64,000 bases of DNA from Asanoa ishikariensis (GCF_900107455.1 NZ_FNQB01000007.1:1-64000); one strand, 5' to 3'. Positions 33,684 through 43,067 are shown, numbered from the stretch's first letter. The notes: generated from the sequence alone by a model not told the origin. Translations and numbers: made by a program.

Positions 33684-35126
33684 TCAGGCCGACGGCCACG
33701 CCGGCGGGTCGGCGCCGTAGGGCACCAGTCGGTCGGCGGCGGGCAGGGTCAGGTTGGTGAACGTGACCGCCGGAGCCAGGAAGGTCACGGCACCATAGGT
33801 GGTGTCGACGGAGAACGTCTCCGCCGGGTAGGTGTCGGTTCCGGGGACCTCGTCCTGGGTCGCGACATCGAGCAGGCCGAGATCCTGGACCCACATGACG
33901 CTGCGGGTCAACGACAGTTTCACCTGGTACGAGCCGCCTTCCGTGGCGCGCAGCAGCAGGGCCGCCATCATTCCGGCGGCGGCGCAGTAGCCGGTGATCA
34001 GATCGGCCACGTAGAAGACGGGCGAGAACTTCGGCGGGCCGCCCTGGCCTTCCTCAAGCGCGAACCCCGAGGTCACCTGCCCGTTCTGGTCGAACCCGGG
34101 CCGTCGCGCCCACGGGCCGTCGTGGCCGTAGGCGTTGGCGGACATGTAGACCATCCCGCGTTCGCTGGCGGCGGCCAGGTTTTGCGGCCCCAGGCCGAAA
34201 CGCTCGATCACCGTGGGGCGGTAGGTGCAGGCGAAAACGTCGGCGGTCGCGGCGAGCCCGCGCATCGTCGCCAGGTCGTCGTCGGAGCGCAGGTCGAGGT
34301 AGGCGTCGTACTTGCCGGCGTCGACACCGAGGTGCTGCGCGAGCGAGTCGGCGAACCACGGCGAGCTGATGTGGAGTACGTCGGCGCCGTACTCCGCGAG
34401 CGTCCGGGCGCTGCGGGGGCCGGCCAACACGTGCGTGAAGTCGAGCACCCGTACGCCATCCAGGGGTGAGGTCGGGTTGTCCGCGAAGGGAACCGGGTCG
34501 CCGTCGGCGAGCTTGACGATCTCGATCTGTGGCACCGCCGCGAGTGCCTGACCCTGCGGGTGGGCGAGCCAGTCCGCGCGGGTCCTGGCCCGGCAGGCAG
34601 GGAGTCCGGCGTCCGAGAGCGCCTGCACCAGATCGTCGGCGGCCCAGGTGGCGACCTCGCGGGCGAAGGACTTCTTGTTGTTGCCGCAGTCGAAGAAGTT
34701 GAGGTAGCCGTTGAGCAGCTTCTGGTACGGCGGCCCCGCCTCGAGCATCACATGGTGGCCGTCGCGGGTCGGGAAGACGCCGTTGACCTGCACGAACTCG
34801 GCTCCGACGTTGCTGGAGTAGCCGGCCTGCTCGACGAAATGGGTCGGGTGCAGATGATGCAGTCCGTGCACGACATCCATCGAGATGTCGGTGGGCTCGC
34901 CGCCGCGGTGCTCCCAGATCGCCGCGCCGGCGGCGGCGATCAGCAGGTGCGCGGTGCAGGATGCCTCCGCGAGGCGGTGCGGCGAGCGGATGACCGGATC
35001 CGACCCGAAAATGGTCGCTTCACCGGTGAACCGCCCGGCCAGTCCGACCTGCGCCATGAGGTCTGCCAGCGGCTCCAACTCACCACGCCGAAGACGGCGC
35101 GCGTCGATTCCCATGACATCCACCAT
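33684..35126 (-). CDS. Class III CoA transferase (CaiB/BaiF family), unusual domain order
   Basis: 480 residues, longer than the usual 380-420. The family opening motif LDGVRVLDFTHVLAGPRSARTL, normally at the N-terminus, appears only near residue 225, followed by ADVLHISSPW and YMSANAYGHDGPWARRPGFD. Residues 45-220 resemble the middle and C-terminal part of the same family (PTRDGHHVMLEAGPPYQKLL; ARTRADWLAHPQGQAL). The gene therefore looks like a partly duplicated or circularly rearranged transferase. It moves CoA between carboxylic acids. It starts 7 bases after the TetR gene and is co-transcribed with it. Confidence 0.82.
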   Translation of the reverse strand: MVDVMGIDARRLRRGELEPLADLMAQVGLAGRFTGEATIFGSDPVIRSPHRLAEASCTAHLLIAAAGAAIWEHRGGEPTDISMDVVHGLHHLHPTHFVEQAGYSSNVGAEFVQVNGVFPTRDGHHVMLEAGPPYQKLLNGYLNFFDCGNNKKSFAREVATWAADDLVQALSDAGLPACRARTRADWLAHPQGQALAAVPQIEIVKLADGDPVPFADNPTSPLDGVRVLDFTHVLAGPRSARTLAEYGADVLHISSPWFADSLAQHLGVDAGKYDAYLDLRSDDDLATMRGLAATADVFACTYRPTVIERFGLGPQNLAAASERGMVYMSANAYGHDGPWARRPGFDQNGQVTSGFALEEGQGGPPKFSPVFYVADLITGYCAAAGMMAALLLRATEGGSYQVKLSLTRSVMWVQDLGLLDVATQDEVPGTDTYPAETFSVDTTYGAVTFLAPAVTFTNLTLPAADRLVPYGADPPAWPSA

Positions 35127-35133
35127 TCTTCTC

Positions 35134-35730
35134 CTACCGCTCGCCGGAGACGAGCGGTAGGAACAGGTCGTCCACGATCTCCAGGATCCGCTTGTCGCTG
35201 ATGGGCTGGAACGTCATCAGCATGTCGTGGCGCATGAGGTCGAAGGGCATCGTCAGGACGACCGGGGGGATGCGGGCCAGGTCGATCTCGCCCCGCTCGT
35301 GCGCCCGACGGTAGAGCTCCGCGGACCTTGGCTGGCGGTTGCCGAGCAGCTTCTCGCGCACCTGGGCCGGAGTGAGGCCGCTGCTGGCCAGCAGGCCCGA
35401 GAAGGCCGCGCTGACGACCGTGACGAACGCGATGCGGCCGCTGCTGGCTCCCCTGAGCAACGCGACCAGGTCGCCGCGCAGGCTGCCGGTATCGGGGATC
35501 TCGACGGGGTGCGTATCGCCGAAGTGCTGGATCGCGGCGAGCGCCAGGTCGTCCTTGCGCGGCCAGCGCCGGTAGAGCACCGCGACCCCCGTCTTCGCCC
35601 GGGCCGCGACCGACTCCATCGTCAGCCGGGCGAAGCCGACCTCGACGAGCTCGTCCCACGCGGTCTCCAGCAGCGCGGTCTCGAGCGCCTCCCCGCGTCG
35701 GCGCCGTGCGGGCGCAGCCTGTTCGGTCAT
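35134..35730 (-). CDS. TetR family transcriptional regulator
   Basis: 198 residues. The helix-turn-helix is LETALLETAWDELVEVGFARL, then TMESVAARAKTGVAVLYRRW and PRKDDLALAAIQHF. The C-terminal ligand domain is of TetR_C_11 type by pattern. It is divergent from an MFS exporter, and two copies of an ATAAGAGA-based operator lie in the 98-base gap, so it should repress both the exporter and itself together with the CoA transferase. The exporter's substrate or an acyl-CoA related compound may be the inducer. Confidence 0.9.
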   Translation of the reverse strand: MTEQAAPARRRRGEALETALLETAWDELVEVGFARLTMESVAARAKTGVAVLYRRWPRKDDLALAAIQHFGDTHPVEIPDTGSLRGDLVALLRGASSGRIAFVTVVSAAFSGLLASSGLTPAQVREKLLGNRQPRSAELYRRAHERGEIDLARIPPVVLTMPFDLMRHDMLMTFQPISDKRILEIVDDLFLPLVSGER

Positions 35731-35749
35731 GCCCCACAGCCTAGCAGCG

Positions 35750-35773
35750 ATAAGAGAGGCTTGCGTTTCTTAA
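35750..35773. promoter_or_regulatory. TetR operator candidate A (imperfect)
   Basis: ATAAGAGA, 8 bases, TTTCTTAA: the arms match at six of eight positions and have the same 8-N8-8 geometry as the perfect site 41 bases downstream. It lies 20 bases before the TetR start, where it would block the regulator's own promoter. Confidence 0.5.
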
Positions 35774-35790
35774 CGGTACGACCTAGCTTC

Positions 35791-35814
35791 ATAAGAGAAA
35801 GAGACCTCTCTTAT
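35791..35814. promoter_or_regulatory. TetR operator candidate B (perfect)
   Basis: ATAAGAGA and TCTCTTAT form a perfect 8-base inverted repeat with an 8-base spacer (9 bases if the flanking C and G are counted). It ends 14 bases before the MFS start, so repressor binding would cover the transcription or translation start of the exporter. Confidence 0.65.
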
Positions 35815-35828
35815 GAAGGCGGGCCGGC

Positions 35829-37268
35829 ATGGTCACGACATCCGAGAAGCTCGACCCAGGGGTGGTCAGGACAGCCCTGATCCTCATCGTCGGCGCGATG
35901 GCCGTCGTCTTCGACACGACGATCGTCAGCGTCGCCCTGCACACCCTCGCCGCGGACCTGGACACCTCGGTCACCACGATCCAGTGGGTGACCACCGGCT
36001 ATCTGCTGGCCCTCGGCATCGCGGTGCCGCTGAGCACCTGGGGTCTCCAGCGGTTCGGCGGCAAACGGCTGTGGATGTTCTCCCTGGCCGTGTTCCTCGC
36101 CGGCTCGATCGGGGCCAGCCTCGCGTGGAACGTCGACTCGCTCATCGGCGCTCGGGTGGTCCAGGGCATCGGCGGTGGTCTCATGCTCCCGCTGATGACC
36201 ACGCTCATCTTCCAGGCGGCGCACGGCAGGTCGCTGGGACGGCTCGTCACCTACGTCGCGCTGCCGGTGCTGCTCGGCCCGATTCTCGGACCGCTGCTCG
36301 GCGGCGCGATCCTGACGCACCTGAGCTGGCGGTTCATGTTCGCGGTGAACGTGCCGTTCTGCGTGGCCGGCCTCCTGCTCGCGCGGCGTTACCTGCACCT
36401 CGACACCCCGGACCCCACCAGCGACAAGCCGAGACTCGATGTCCGCGGGCTCGTCCTCCTCGCGCCGGGCATCCTGCTCGTCCTGCTGGGCTTGGCCAAC
36501 GCCGGCGCCGCCGCCGGGTTCGCCCACCCGGACGTCGTCGTCCCGCTGATCGTCGGAATCACACTGCTGGCAACCTTCATCGGGTACGCGCTGCGCAAGA
36601 GCCACCCGCTCGTCGAGATCGGCCTGCTGGCCAAGCGGTCGGTCGCCTCCTCGAGCGCGGTGCTGTTCTTCTCCGGCTTCTCCCTGTACGGCGCGATGCT
36701 CCTGATGCCCCTGTACTACCAGGGCGTGCGCGGCACCACCGCGCTGACCGCCGGCCTCATGCTCGTACCCCAGGGGGTCGGCGCCCTCTTGTCCCGCACC
36801 GTCGTCGGGAGCAACGTCGACCGGCTCGGTGCACGCGTCATCGCCCTCGCCGGCTTCGCCGTCGTCGCCGTCGCGACCGTTCCGTTCGCCCTGGCCGGGC
36901 CGCATACCAGCGCCTGGCTGCTCGCCTTCTGGATGGTCGTGCGCGGCTTCGGTCTCGGTGCCGTCACCATGCCCGTGATGGTCGCCGGCTACCTCGGCCT
37001 GGACAAGCAGCAGATCCCGCACTCCAGCGTCCTGACCCGCACCGCGCAGCAGATCGGCGGCTCGTTCGGCACGGCCGTCCTCGCGGTCATCCTCGCGACC
37101 GCCACCACCGCGCACCACGAGTCGCTGGCCCAGGCGTTCCACGTCGCCTTCTGGTGGTCGGTCGGCTTCTCCGCCGTCGCCGTGGTCCTGTCCCTGTGGC
37201 TGCCCGGAGCGCAACAGTCCCAACAGCGTCAGGCGGTGGTGCCCGGTCGCACCAGTCCCGTCTCGTAG
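35829..37268 (+). CDS. MFS drug exporter of the DHA2 (EmrB/QacA) family
   Basis: 479 residues, 14 predicted membrane helices. Motif A-like and motif C-like regions are visible: TGYLLALGIAVPLSTWGLQR then FGGKRLW, and LLGPILGPLLGGAILTHLSWR, which is typical of antiporters. Asp in AVVFDTTIVSVALHTLAADL in helix 1 is the DHA2 hallmark for cation coupling. It probably exports a toxic compound in exchange for protons. It is controlled by the divergent TetR through two operators. The last 40 bases overlap the convergent response-regulator gene. Confidence 0.92.
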   Translation: MVTTSEKLDPGVVRTALILIVGAMAVVFDTTIVSVALHTLAADLDTSVTTIQWVTTGYLLALGIAVPLSTWGLQRFGGKRLWMFSLAVFLAGSIGASLAWNVDSLIGARVVQGIGGGLMLPLMTTLIFQAAHGRSLGRLVTYVALPVLLGPILGPLLGGAILTHLSWRFMFAVNVPFCVAGLLLARRYLHLDTPDPTSDKPRLDVRGLVLLAPGILLVLLGLANAGAAAGFAHPDVVVPLIVGITLLATFIGYALRKSHPLVEIGLLAKRSVASSSAVLFFSGFSLYGAMLLMPLYYQGVRGTTALTAGLMLVPQGVGALLSRTVVGSNVDRLGARVIALAGFAVVAVATVPFALAGPHTSAWLLAFWMVVRGFGLGAVTMPVMVAGYLGLDKQQIPHSSVLTRTAQQIGGSFGTAVLAVILATATTAHHESLAQAFHVAFWWSVGFSAVAVVLSLWLPGAQQSQQRQAVVPGRTSPVS

Positions 37269-37894
37269 GCCAGCACCGCGGCCTGGACGCGGTCGCGCAG
37301 GTCGAGCTTGGTCAGGATGGCCGAGATGTGCGTCTTGACCGTGGCCTGCGTGAGGAAGAGCCGTTCGGCGATCTCGGCGTTGGTCATCGCCCGCGCGACC
37401 AGGGTCAGCACCTCGACCTCCCGGGCGGTGAGCGGTTCGAGCCGCCGGTCCGGCCCCGACCGGGCCGGCAGGCCGGTCGCGAACCGGTCCAGGAGGCGCC
37501 GGGTCACCGTCGGGGCGAGCAGCGCCTCGCCGCGGGCCACCACCCGGACCGCGTCGGCCAGGTCGGCCGGGCGGATGTCCTTGAGCAGGAAGCCGCTGGC
37601 CCCCGCCCGCAGCGCCGCGAACACGGGCTCGTCGAGGTCGAACGTGGTGAGCATGACGACCCGGGCGGTGCTGCCCGCGTCGACGATCCGGCGGGTCGCC
37701 TCGATGCCGTCGAGCCGGGGCATCCGGACGTCCATCAGCACCACGTCGGGCTTGGTCTCGGCGGCCAGCGCCACCGCCTCCAGGCCGTCGCCGGCCTCGC
37801 CGACCACCTCGATGTCGTCACGGGCGCCGAGGATCATCGCGAAGCCGGCCCGGACCAGCTCCTGGTCGTCGGCGAGCAGGACGGTGATGGTCAC
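37229..37894 (-). CDS. NarL/FixJ-family response regulator
   Basis: 221 residues from GTG 37894. Receiver: acidic pair in LLADDQELVR, phospho-acceptor Asp in VVLMDVRMPRLDG, Thr in VVMLTTFD and Lys in SGFLLKDIRP. The LuxR helix-turn-helix at about 150-210 reads LTAREVEVLTLVARAMTNAE and TQATVKTHISAILTKL. GTGA overlap with the kinase stop shows coupling. It probably regulates the divergent DUF6069 gene or unlinked targets. Its 3' end overlaps the MFS gene. Confidence 0.93.
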   Translation of the reverse strand: MTITVLLADDQELVRAGFAMILGARDDIEVVGEAGDGLEAVALAAETKPDVVLMDVRMPRLDGIEATRRIVDAGSTARVVMLTTFDLDEPVFAALRAGASGFLLKDIRPADLADAVRVVARGEALLAPTVTRRLLDRFATGLPARSGPDRRLEPLTAREVEVLTLVARAMTNAEIAERLFLTQATVKTHISAILTKLDLRDRVQAAVLAYETGLVRPGTTA

Positions 37895-39000
37895 GCGGAT
37901 GCTCCCAGGGGCAGGCAGGCCGAGACACGGAACCCGCCCTCGTGCAGCGGACCGGCGTCGAGGCTACCGCCGACCAGCCGGGCACGTTCGCGCATACCGG
38001 CCAGGCCCGCGCCGGACCCACCACCGAACGCGGCCGGTACGCGGGCCGCGCTGGCCGTGCCGTCGTCGGTGATCTCGAGGTGCAACGCGGCGTCGGTCCA
38101 GCGCAGGTGCACCTCGGCCCGGGTCGCGCGGGCGTGCCGCAGGGTGTTGGTCAGCGACTCCTGGACGATGCGATAGACCGACAGGCTCACGTCGGCGGGC
38201 ACGTCGCGGGCGTCCCCGGCCCGGTTGACGGCGACCGGCAGCCCGACCGCCCCGAGCGAGGCCGCCAGCGAGTCGAGCTGGTCGAGGCCGGGCTGCGGCG
38301 CCCTCGGCTCGGTGCCGTCGGGGCGCAGCGTCTGGAGCATGGCCCGCAGCTCGCCGAGGGCGGAGCGGCCGGCCTCCTGGATGGTGTCGAGGGCGGCCAG
38401 GGCCTGGTCGGGCCGCCGTTCGAAGACGTCGGCGGCGGCACCGGCCTGCACCACCATCAGCGACACGTTGTGCGCGACCACGTCGTGCAGTTCCCGGGCC
38501 AGCCGCGCGCGCTCGTCGGAGACGATCCGCCGGCGTTCCTGCTCACGCCGGATGCACCGGGACCGGTCGAGCTCACCCCACGTCCAGCCGAGCAGCGACG
38601 CGAAGACGGCGATGACCACCTCACGCCAGCCGCCGCCGTCCACCAGCTTCCACGGGGTCAGCGCCACCATCACGCCGAGCGCCCAGAGCGACACTCTCGG
38701 CGGCCGGATCCGGGCGAACGCGATCAGCGGACCCGCCGCCAGGCCCAGCCAGCCGACCTGCGGCGCGAACGCCTCGACGCCGATGCCCGCGGCGATCGCG
38801 AGGGTGATCGCCCACTCCGGCCGCCGCCCGATCAGCAGGACCGACGCCGCCTGCGCGAGCCCACAGGCCAGGGCCAGGGCCGTCGTCAGGGGTGTGTCGG
38901 GGCCGCCCGGCACGACCAGGATCAGCACGGTGAGCAGGACCGCGACCACGCCGGCCCACGTCGCGCCGACCGCCCTCGGTGGAACCCGGGAAGACTTCAT
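37891..39000 (-). CDS. NarL-type two-component sensor histidine kinase
   Basis: 369 residues from ATG 39000; a GTG three codons earlier is an alternative. Four or five membrane helices in the first 140 residues form the input region. The HisKA_3 dimerisation helix is RARLARELHDVVAHNVSLMV with the phospho-acceptor His in ELHD. HATPase pieces are VYRIVQESLTNTLRHA, LEITDDGTA and GAGLAGMRERARLVGG. This is the usual membrane-sensing kinase of actinobacterial NarL pairs; its signal is not evident. Confidence 0.92.
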   Translation of the reverse strand: MKSSRVPPRAVGATWAGVVAVLLTVLILVVPGGPDTPLTTALALACGLAQAASVLLIGRRPEWAITLAIAAGIGVEAFAPQVGWLGLAAGPLIAFARIRPPRVSLWALGVMVALTPWKLVDGGGWREVVIAVFASLLGWTWGELDRSRCIRREQERRRIVSDERARLARELHDVVAHNVSLMVVQAGAAADVFERRPDQALAALDTIQEAGRSALGELRAMLQTLRPDGTEPRAPQPGLDQLDSLAASLGAVGLPVAVNRAGDARDVPADVSLSVYRIVQESLTNTLRHARATRAEVHLRWTDAALHLEITDDGTASAARVPAAFGGGSGAGLAGMRERARLVGGSLDAGPLHEGGFRVSACLPLGASA

Positions 39001-39178
39001 GTGCTTCACCGTAGGCGGCCGGCGGCAACGGTCCATCGGCCGCCAGACCGACCCGGTCGCCCGCCCGCATCCGTCCGCAGACGGAGATCGGATCCCGTCC
39101 CGCGCCCGATCCGGGATGAGGCCCGCACACCGGAGAGTGATGCCAGACAACGAACAGCGCCGATCCGAGGAGTACGAC

Positions 39179-39622
39179 ATGACGACCACCGCCACCACGG
39201 CCACCCGCACTCTCACCCCCGCCGAATGCGCCCGCAAGCGCCGCCGTGCCCGTGGCCTGGCCGTGGTGGCGGCCACCGCGGCGACGTTCACGGTGTGGAC
39301 GGTCGCTCACCAGATCGCCGGCGTCGACCTGGTCGTCGACTCCGGTTCGGGCGCCACCACGGTGACACCGCGTGCCGTGGTCCTCGTGACGGTCCTGGCC
39401 GGCCTGGCCGCGTGGGGGCTGCTGGCCCTGCTCGAGCGCTCCACCAGTCGGGGCACGCGAATCTGGACCTGGATCGCCTCGGCCGTCCTGGCGGTCTCGC
39501 TGCTCGGCCCGGTCGGCTCCGCCGACGGGACCGGCGCGACGCTGGCTCTGCTGGCGATGCACCTCGCGACCGGTGCGGTGCTGATCCCGATCATGGCTCG
39601 CAGCAACCGCCACCCCGCCTGA
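39179..39622 (+). CDS. Small four-helix membrane protein (DUF6069-like)
   Basis: 147 residues. A Thr-rich cytoplasmic start and a basic ARKRRRAR patch precede membrane helices at about 26-46, 66-86, 96-112 and 121-140. The pattern WTVAHQIAGVDLVV after helix 1 and AWGLLALLERSTSRGTRIWT is that of DUF6069 proteins, whose function is unknown. ATG 39179 follows GAGGAG. It is divergent from the NarL-type kinase and may be a target of that system. Confidence 0.72.
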   Translation: MTTTATTATRTLTPAECARKRRRARGLAVVAATAATFTVWTVAHQIAGVDLVVDSGSGATTVTPRAVVLVTVLAGLAAWGLLALLERSTSRGTRIWTWIASAVLAVSLLGPVGSADGTGATLALLAMHLATGAVLIPIMARSNRHPA

Positions 39623-39632
39623 CCCGCAACTT

Positions 39633-39667
39633 GCTGGCCCGGTGCGCCGCGTGCGTGCCGGGCCAGC
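39633..39667. terminator. Bidirectional terminator between DUF6069 and amidohydrolase genes
   Basis: GCTGGCCCGG at 39633-39642 pairs perfectly with CCGGGCCAGC at 39658-39667 across a 15-base loop. It lies 10 bases after one stop and immediately before the other, between convergent genes, so it marks the end of the long minus-strand sugar operon. Confidence 0.7.
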
Positions 39668-39668
39668 T

Positions 39669-40715
39669 TCAGTCGGACAGGCCCAGTAGGCGCAGGGCGT
39701 TGGCCGCGTACACCTGGGTCAGGACTTCCGTCGGGAGGTTGACGGCGGAGATGTCCCAGCGGCCCTGTGGCGGGATCGGACAGCCCGGGGCGTACGGGAA
39801 GCACTCGTCCTCGGTCTCGAGGAAACGCCAGTAGACCTCGTACGCCGCCCGGCCGGGTGGGAAGGCGTCCGAGCCGAACAGGACGCGGTCCGGGTGGGCC
39901 AGGATCAGGCGGCGGGTGGCGCGTGGCTGGCGGCCCAGTTCGGCCAGCCGGCCGCCCAGGTCGACGTGGAAGTTGGGGTGGCGGGTCAGCATGCCGTCGA
40001 CCCAGCCCAGGTCCTCAGCCGCGCAGCCCACGTGCGCGCCGATGAACGTCGTGCCCGGTGCGGCCGCCACCACCGTCTCCAGCGCGGTCATCAGGCGGTC
40101 GAACGTGGGATAGCCGGGTGCCCCGAACCACCACGAAGGGTTCTCCGCCAGCTCCTCCCACCGCTCGTTGCGGGCGTCGAGCGGCGCGAAGAACGCGATC
40201 GGGTCCGCGGTGTGGATGAGGATCGGCAGGCCCAGCTCCCCCGCCGCCGCGAACACGTCGGTCAGGCGCGGGTCGTCCGGCAGCACCTTCGCGCCGGTGT
40301 CGTCGGTGACGGTGAGGCCGAGGTCCTTCCACACCTTGACCCCTCGGGCTCCGGCGTCGCGAGCGCGGCGCAACGAGGCGATCAGCGCGCCGGCCGGGTC
40401 GGGGCCGTGCAGCAGCGACCAGTCGAGATGGCAGAAGGTCACGAAGCGATCGGGATGGACCGCGTCGAGGCGCGCGATGTTGGCCGATAGCTCGGCGTCC
40501 CAGCGGCCGTCGAGGTTGACGATCGTGCGGACGCCGACCTCGTCCATCAGGTCGATCAGCGCGGGCACATCGGGCACGAGCCAGTCGCCGTCGCCCAGCC
40601 AGCGGCCGAGGTGGTTGTGCGCGTCCACGGCGGGCACCGCCGCCCGCGGCACATGGGTCGACGGGCGACGGATGGCCGGCACCGGCGCGTAGTCGCGCAG
40701 CCGCAGATCCGTCAT
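39669..40715 (-). CDS. Amidohydrolase family protein (amidohydrolase_2 type)
   Basis: 348 residues. Metal-dependent TIM-barrel signatures: HxH motif in VDAHNHLG, Lys in GVKVWKDLGL, His in LPILIHTAD, His in TTFIGAHVGC and Asp in RVLFGSDAFPPG. The family includes decarboxylases, lactonases and amidases; the exact reaction is not readable. ATG 40715 overlaps the GH4 stop as ATGA, making it the fifth and last gene of the DUF4832-GH4 operon. A lactonase-like or other sugar-acid step fits that setting but is only inference. Confidence 0.82.
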   Translation of the reverse strand: MTDLRLRDYAPVPAIRRPSTHVPRAAVPAVDAHNHLGRWLGDGDWLVPDVPALIDLMDEVGVRTIVNLDGRWDAELSANIARLDAVHPDRFVTFCHLDWSLLHGPDPAGALIASLRRARDAGARGVKVWKDLGLTVTDDTGAKVLPDDPRLTDVFAAAGELGLPILIHTADPIAFFAPLDARNERWEELAENPSWWFGAPGYPTFDRLMTALETVVAAAPGTTFIGAHVGCAAEDLGWVDGMLTRHPNFHVDLGGRLAELGRQPRATRRLILAHPDRVLFGSDAFPPGRAAYEVYWRFLETEDECFPYAPGCPIPPQGRWDISAVNLPTEVLTQVYAANALRLLGLSD

Positions 40716-41998
40716 GCGCGCAGTCCTTCGGGCAGGAGGTCGCCGTGCGCCGAGGTCAAGGCGTCGCACAGGTCCCAGATCGCGTCCACCGTCAGCGAGG
40801 CGGCGGTGTTGGGGTCGACCATCGCGGCCTGGCGGACGAAACGCGGGTCCCCGGTGACCGCAGCCTCGACCGTGAGCTCGCCGACGCTGACGTAGGGCCG
40901 GTTGACCGCGGCTAACTGCACCGGCAACGAGCCGACCGGCGAGGGTCGGGCGCCCGTGCCGTCGACGGTCGTCGGCACCTCGACCGCGAACCCGGACGGC
41001 AGGTTGTCGATCAGGCCGCGGTTAGCGACGTTTGCGACGATCCGGCGCGGTGTGCCCGTCACCATGCTGTGGATGACCTGCGGTGCGTACTCGGTGGTGT
41101 CCCGCGACAGGTCGACCTCGGCAACGCCGTCCCGGGTCGCTGCATACGAAGCCAGGTTGGCCTCGCTGACCGCCAGGTACTCCCCCACCGGAATGCGCAG
41201 CCGCGAGATCTCCGTGTCGTGGCGCAGGTACCAGGGCACGTACTCGGCGGAGTGCTCGCTCGTCTCGGTCGGGTAGTAGCCGAGCCTGCGGTACAGGTCC
41301 ACGCGTACGCGCCGGCGAAGTTGAGGATCGCGAGCGATTGCCGCGTCGAGCAACGGGTAGAGGTCGACGCCGTCCCGTTCCCAGCGCAGGATCCACGCCT
41401 GGTGGTTGACGCCGGCACTCTCGAACCGGACCTCTTCGAACGGCACGTCGACGAGGGAGCAGAGGCCCTGCACGGTCCAGTAGACCGAGTGGCACAGGCC
41501 GAGCACCTTGAGCTGTGGTGCGATCCGGGCCAGGTACGTGATGTTCATGGCCATCGGGTTGGTGTAGTTCAGCAACCATGCGTCCGGACAGAGCGCGGCC
41601 ATATCGGCGGCGATGCCGGCCAGCACCGGGAACGTCCGCAGACCCCTGAAGATGCCGCCGATGCCGATCGTGTCGCCGATCGTCTGGCGCAGGCCGAACC
41701 GGGCCGGCACGTCGAAGTCGACGCGGGTGGCCGCGTACATGCCGACCTGGATGGAGTTGATGACGAAGTCGGCGCCGTCGAGAGCGGCGCGGCGGTCGAG
41801 GGTGGCGACGATCGACGGCCGGACACCGTACGCGTCGGCGACGCGGCCGGCGAGCGCCTCGGCGGTCGCGAGCCGCTCCGGGTCGATGTCGTGCAGCACG
41901 ATCCGCGCGTCGGCGAGCTCAGGGAAGCCGAGGATGTCGACGAGCAGCTCGCGGGTGAAGACGACGCTGCCCGCGCCGAGGAAAACGATGGTTGTCAT
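40712..41998 (-). CDS. GH4 family alpha-galactosidase/6-phospho-glycosidase
   Basis: 428 residues. The N-terminal NAD-binding strand TIVFLGAGSVVFTRELLVDI and the Mn-binding motifs NYTNPM and GLCHSVYWT are those of MelA-type GH4 enzymes; SAGVNHQAW supplies the metal His. GH4 enzymes cut glycosides by an NAD-dependent redox-elimination route in the cytoplasm. MelA-like spacing suggests alpha-galactosidase or alpha-glucuronidase-like activity. It lies 40 bases after a DUF4832 gene and overlaps the amidohydrolase gene. With the GH36 enzyme across the locus it suggests alpha-galactoside use. Confidence 0.88.
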   Translation of the reverse strand: MTTIVFLGAGSVVFTRELLVDILGFPELADARIVLHDIDPERLATAEALAGRVADAYGVRPSIVATLDRRAALDGADFVINSIQVGMYAATRVDFDVPARFGLRQTIGDTIGIGGIFRGLRTFPVLAGIAADMAALCPDAWLLNYTNPMAMNITYLARIAPQLKVLGLCHSVYWTVQGLCSLVDVPFEEVRFESAGVNHQAWILRWERDGVDLYPLLDAAIARDPQLRRRVRVDLYRRLGYYPTETSEHSAEYVPWYLRHDTEISRLRIPVGEYLAVSEANLASYAATRDGVAEVDLSRDTTEYAPQVIHSMVTGTPRRIVANVANRGLIDNLPSGFAVEVPTTVDGTGARPSPVGSLPVQLAAVNRPYVSVGELTVEAAVTGDPRFVRQAAMVDPNTAASLTVDAIWDLCDALTSAHGDLLPEGLRA

Positions 41999-42038
41999 GC
42001 CTGTCCTCCGAAAACGACGCGGGCAGCGCCTGATGTGC

Positions 42039-43067
42039 CTACTGGAAAGAGAAGTGGTCGATGGTGATGGTCGAGGTGCCGCCGTACCAGAAGCCCATGG
42101 CGAGCTGCGAGGGCGAGTTGCGGTTGATGCCGTTGGCCGCCATGGGAATGCGGATGTCCTGATAGCTGGTCGTGATGACCGGGTGGGCACCGCCGTCCAA
42201 AGTGAAGTCCGCGAACAGCTTCGTCGACCCGCCGAGGCCGAGGTTGAAGCGGTTCTGCTCTCCCCCGGCCGCACCCTTGATGCGCACGACCAGATAGGTC
42301 CGCGAGCTCAGGTCGACACCGACGTCGGAGCCGAACCAGCCACAGTTGTTGTAGCGCAGGCTCAACGCCCCACCCGTGACCACGCCGGCGCCACCGCCGT
42401 CCAGGAAGCAGTTCCCACCCGTCCACTTACCCAGATCATTCGTGGAGGGGTACGCCGGTGTCCCGTCGAAGTTGTCCAACACCAGCCCTGTCGGCGGTGG
42501 TGGAGTCGCGTCGGTGGTTACGGCGACCGCATTGCTGGCCACCGAACGGTTCCCGGCCGCATCCCGCGCCTTGACCGTGTACGAGTAGGCCGTCGAGGCG
42601 GTCAGACCCGTGTCGGTGAAAGACGTCCCGGCCGGGCTGCCGACCAACGTCACACCCCGGAACACCTCGTACCCGGTCACGCCGACGGTGTCCGTCGAAC
42701 CCGTCCACGAGAGCGAGACCGTGGTGTCGCTCTTCGAAGGCGACGACAGCGTCGGCGCACTCGGCGCGGTGCAGTCGCCCGAACACCCGCTCGTGGTCCC
42801 CGACGCCGTCGCCGACAGACCAGACTGATTGCCCGCGGCATCGACCGCCCGCACCTGGTACTGGTACGTCTGTCCCGGCGAACGTCCGGTGTCCGTGAAC
42901 GAGGTGCCCGTCGGCGAACCGGCCAGCACGCCGTTGCGCCACACCTGGTAGCCGGTAACGCCCACGTTGTCGGTGGCGGCCGACCACGACAGGGACACGC
43001 TCGTGTTCGTCACCCCCGACACCGCGAGCCCGGACGGCACCGACGGCGCGGTGCAGTCACCCGTGCA
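42039..43067. repeat. 1,029-bp direct repeat, copy A (FN3-FN3-CBM module)
   Basis: This segment codes for the C-terminal 342 residues of its gene and is nearly identical in DNA to 44555-45583, with equal length and no net insertion or deletion. Differences are scattered, mostly single bases. Both copies stay in frame. The start boundary is the CTGDCTAPSVPSG stretch. Confidence 0.85.
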
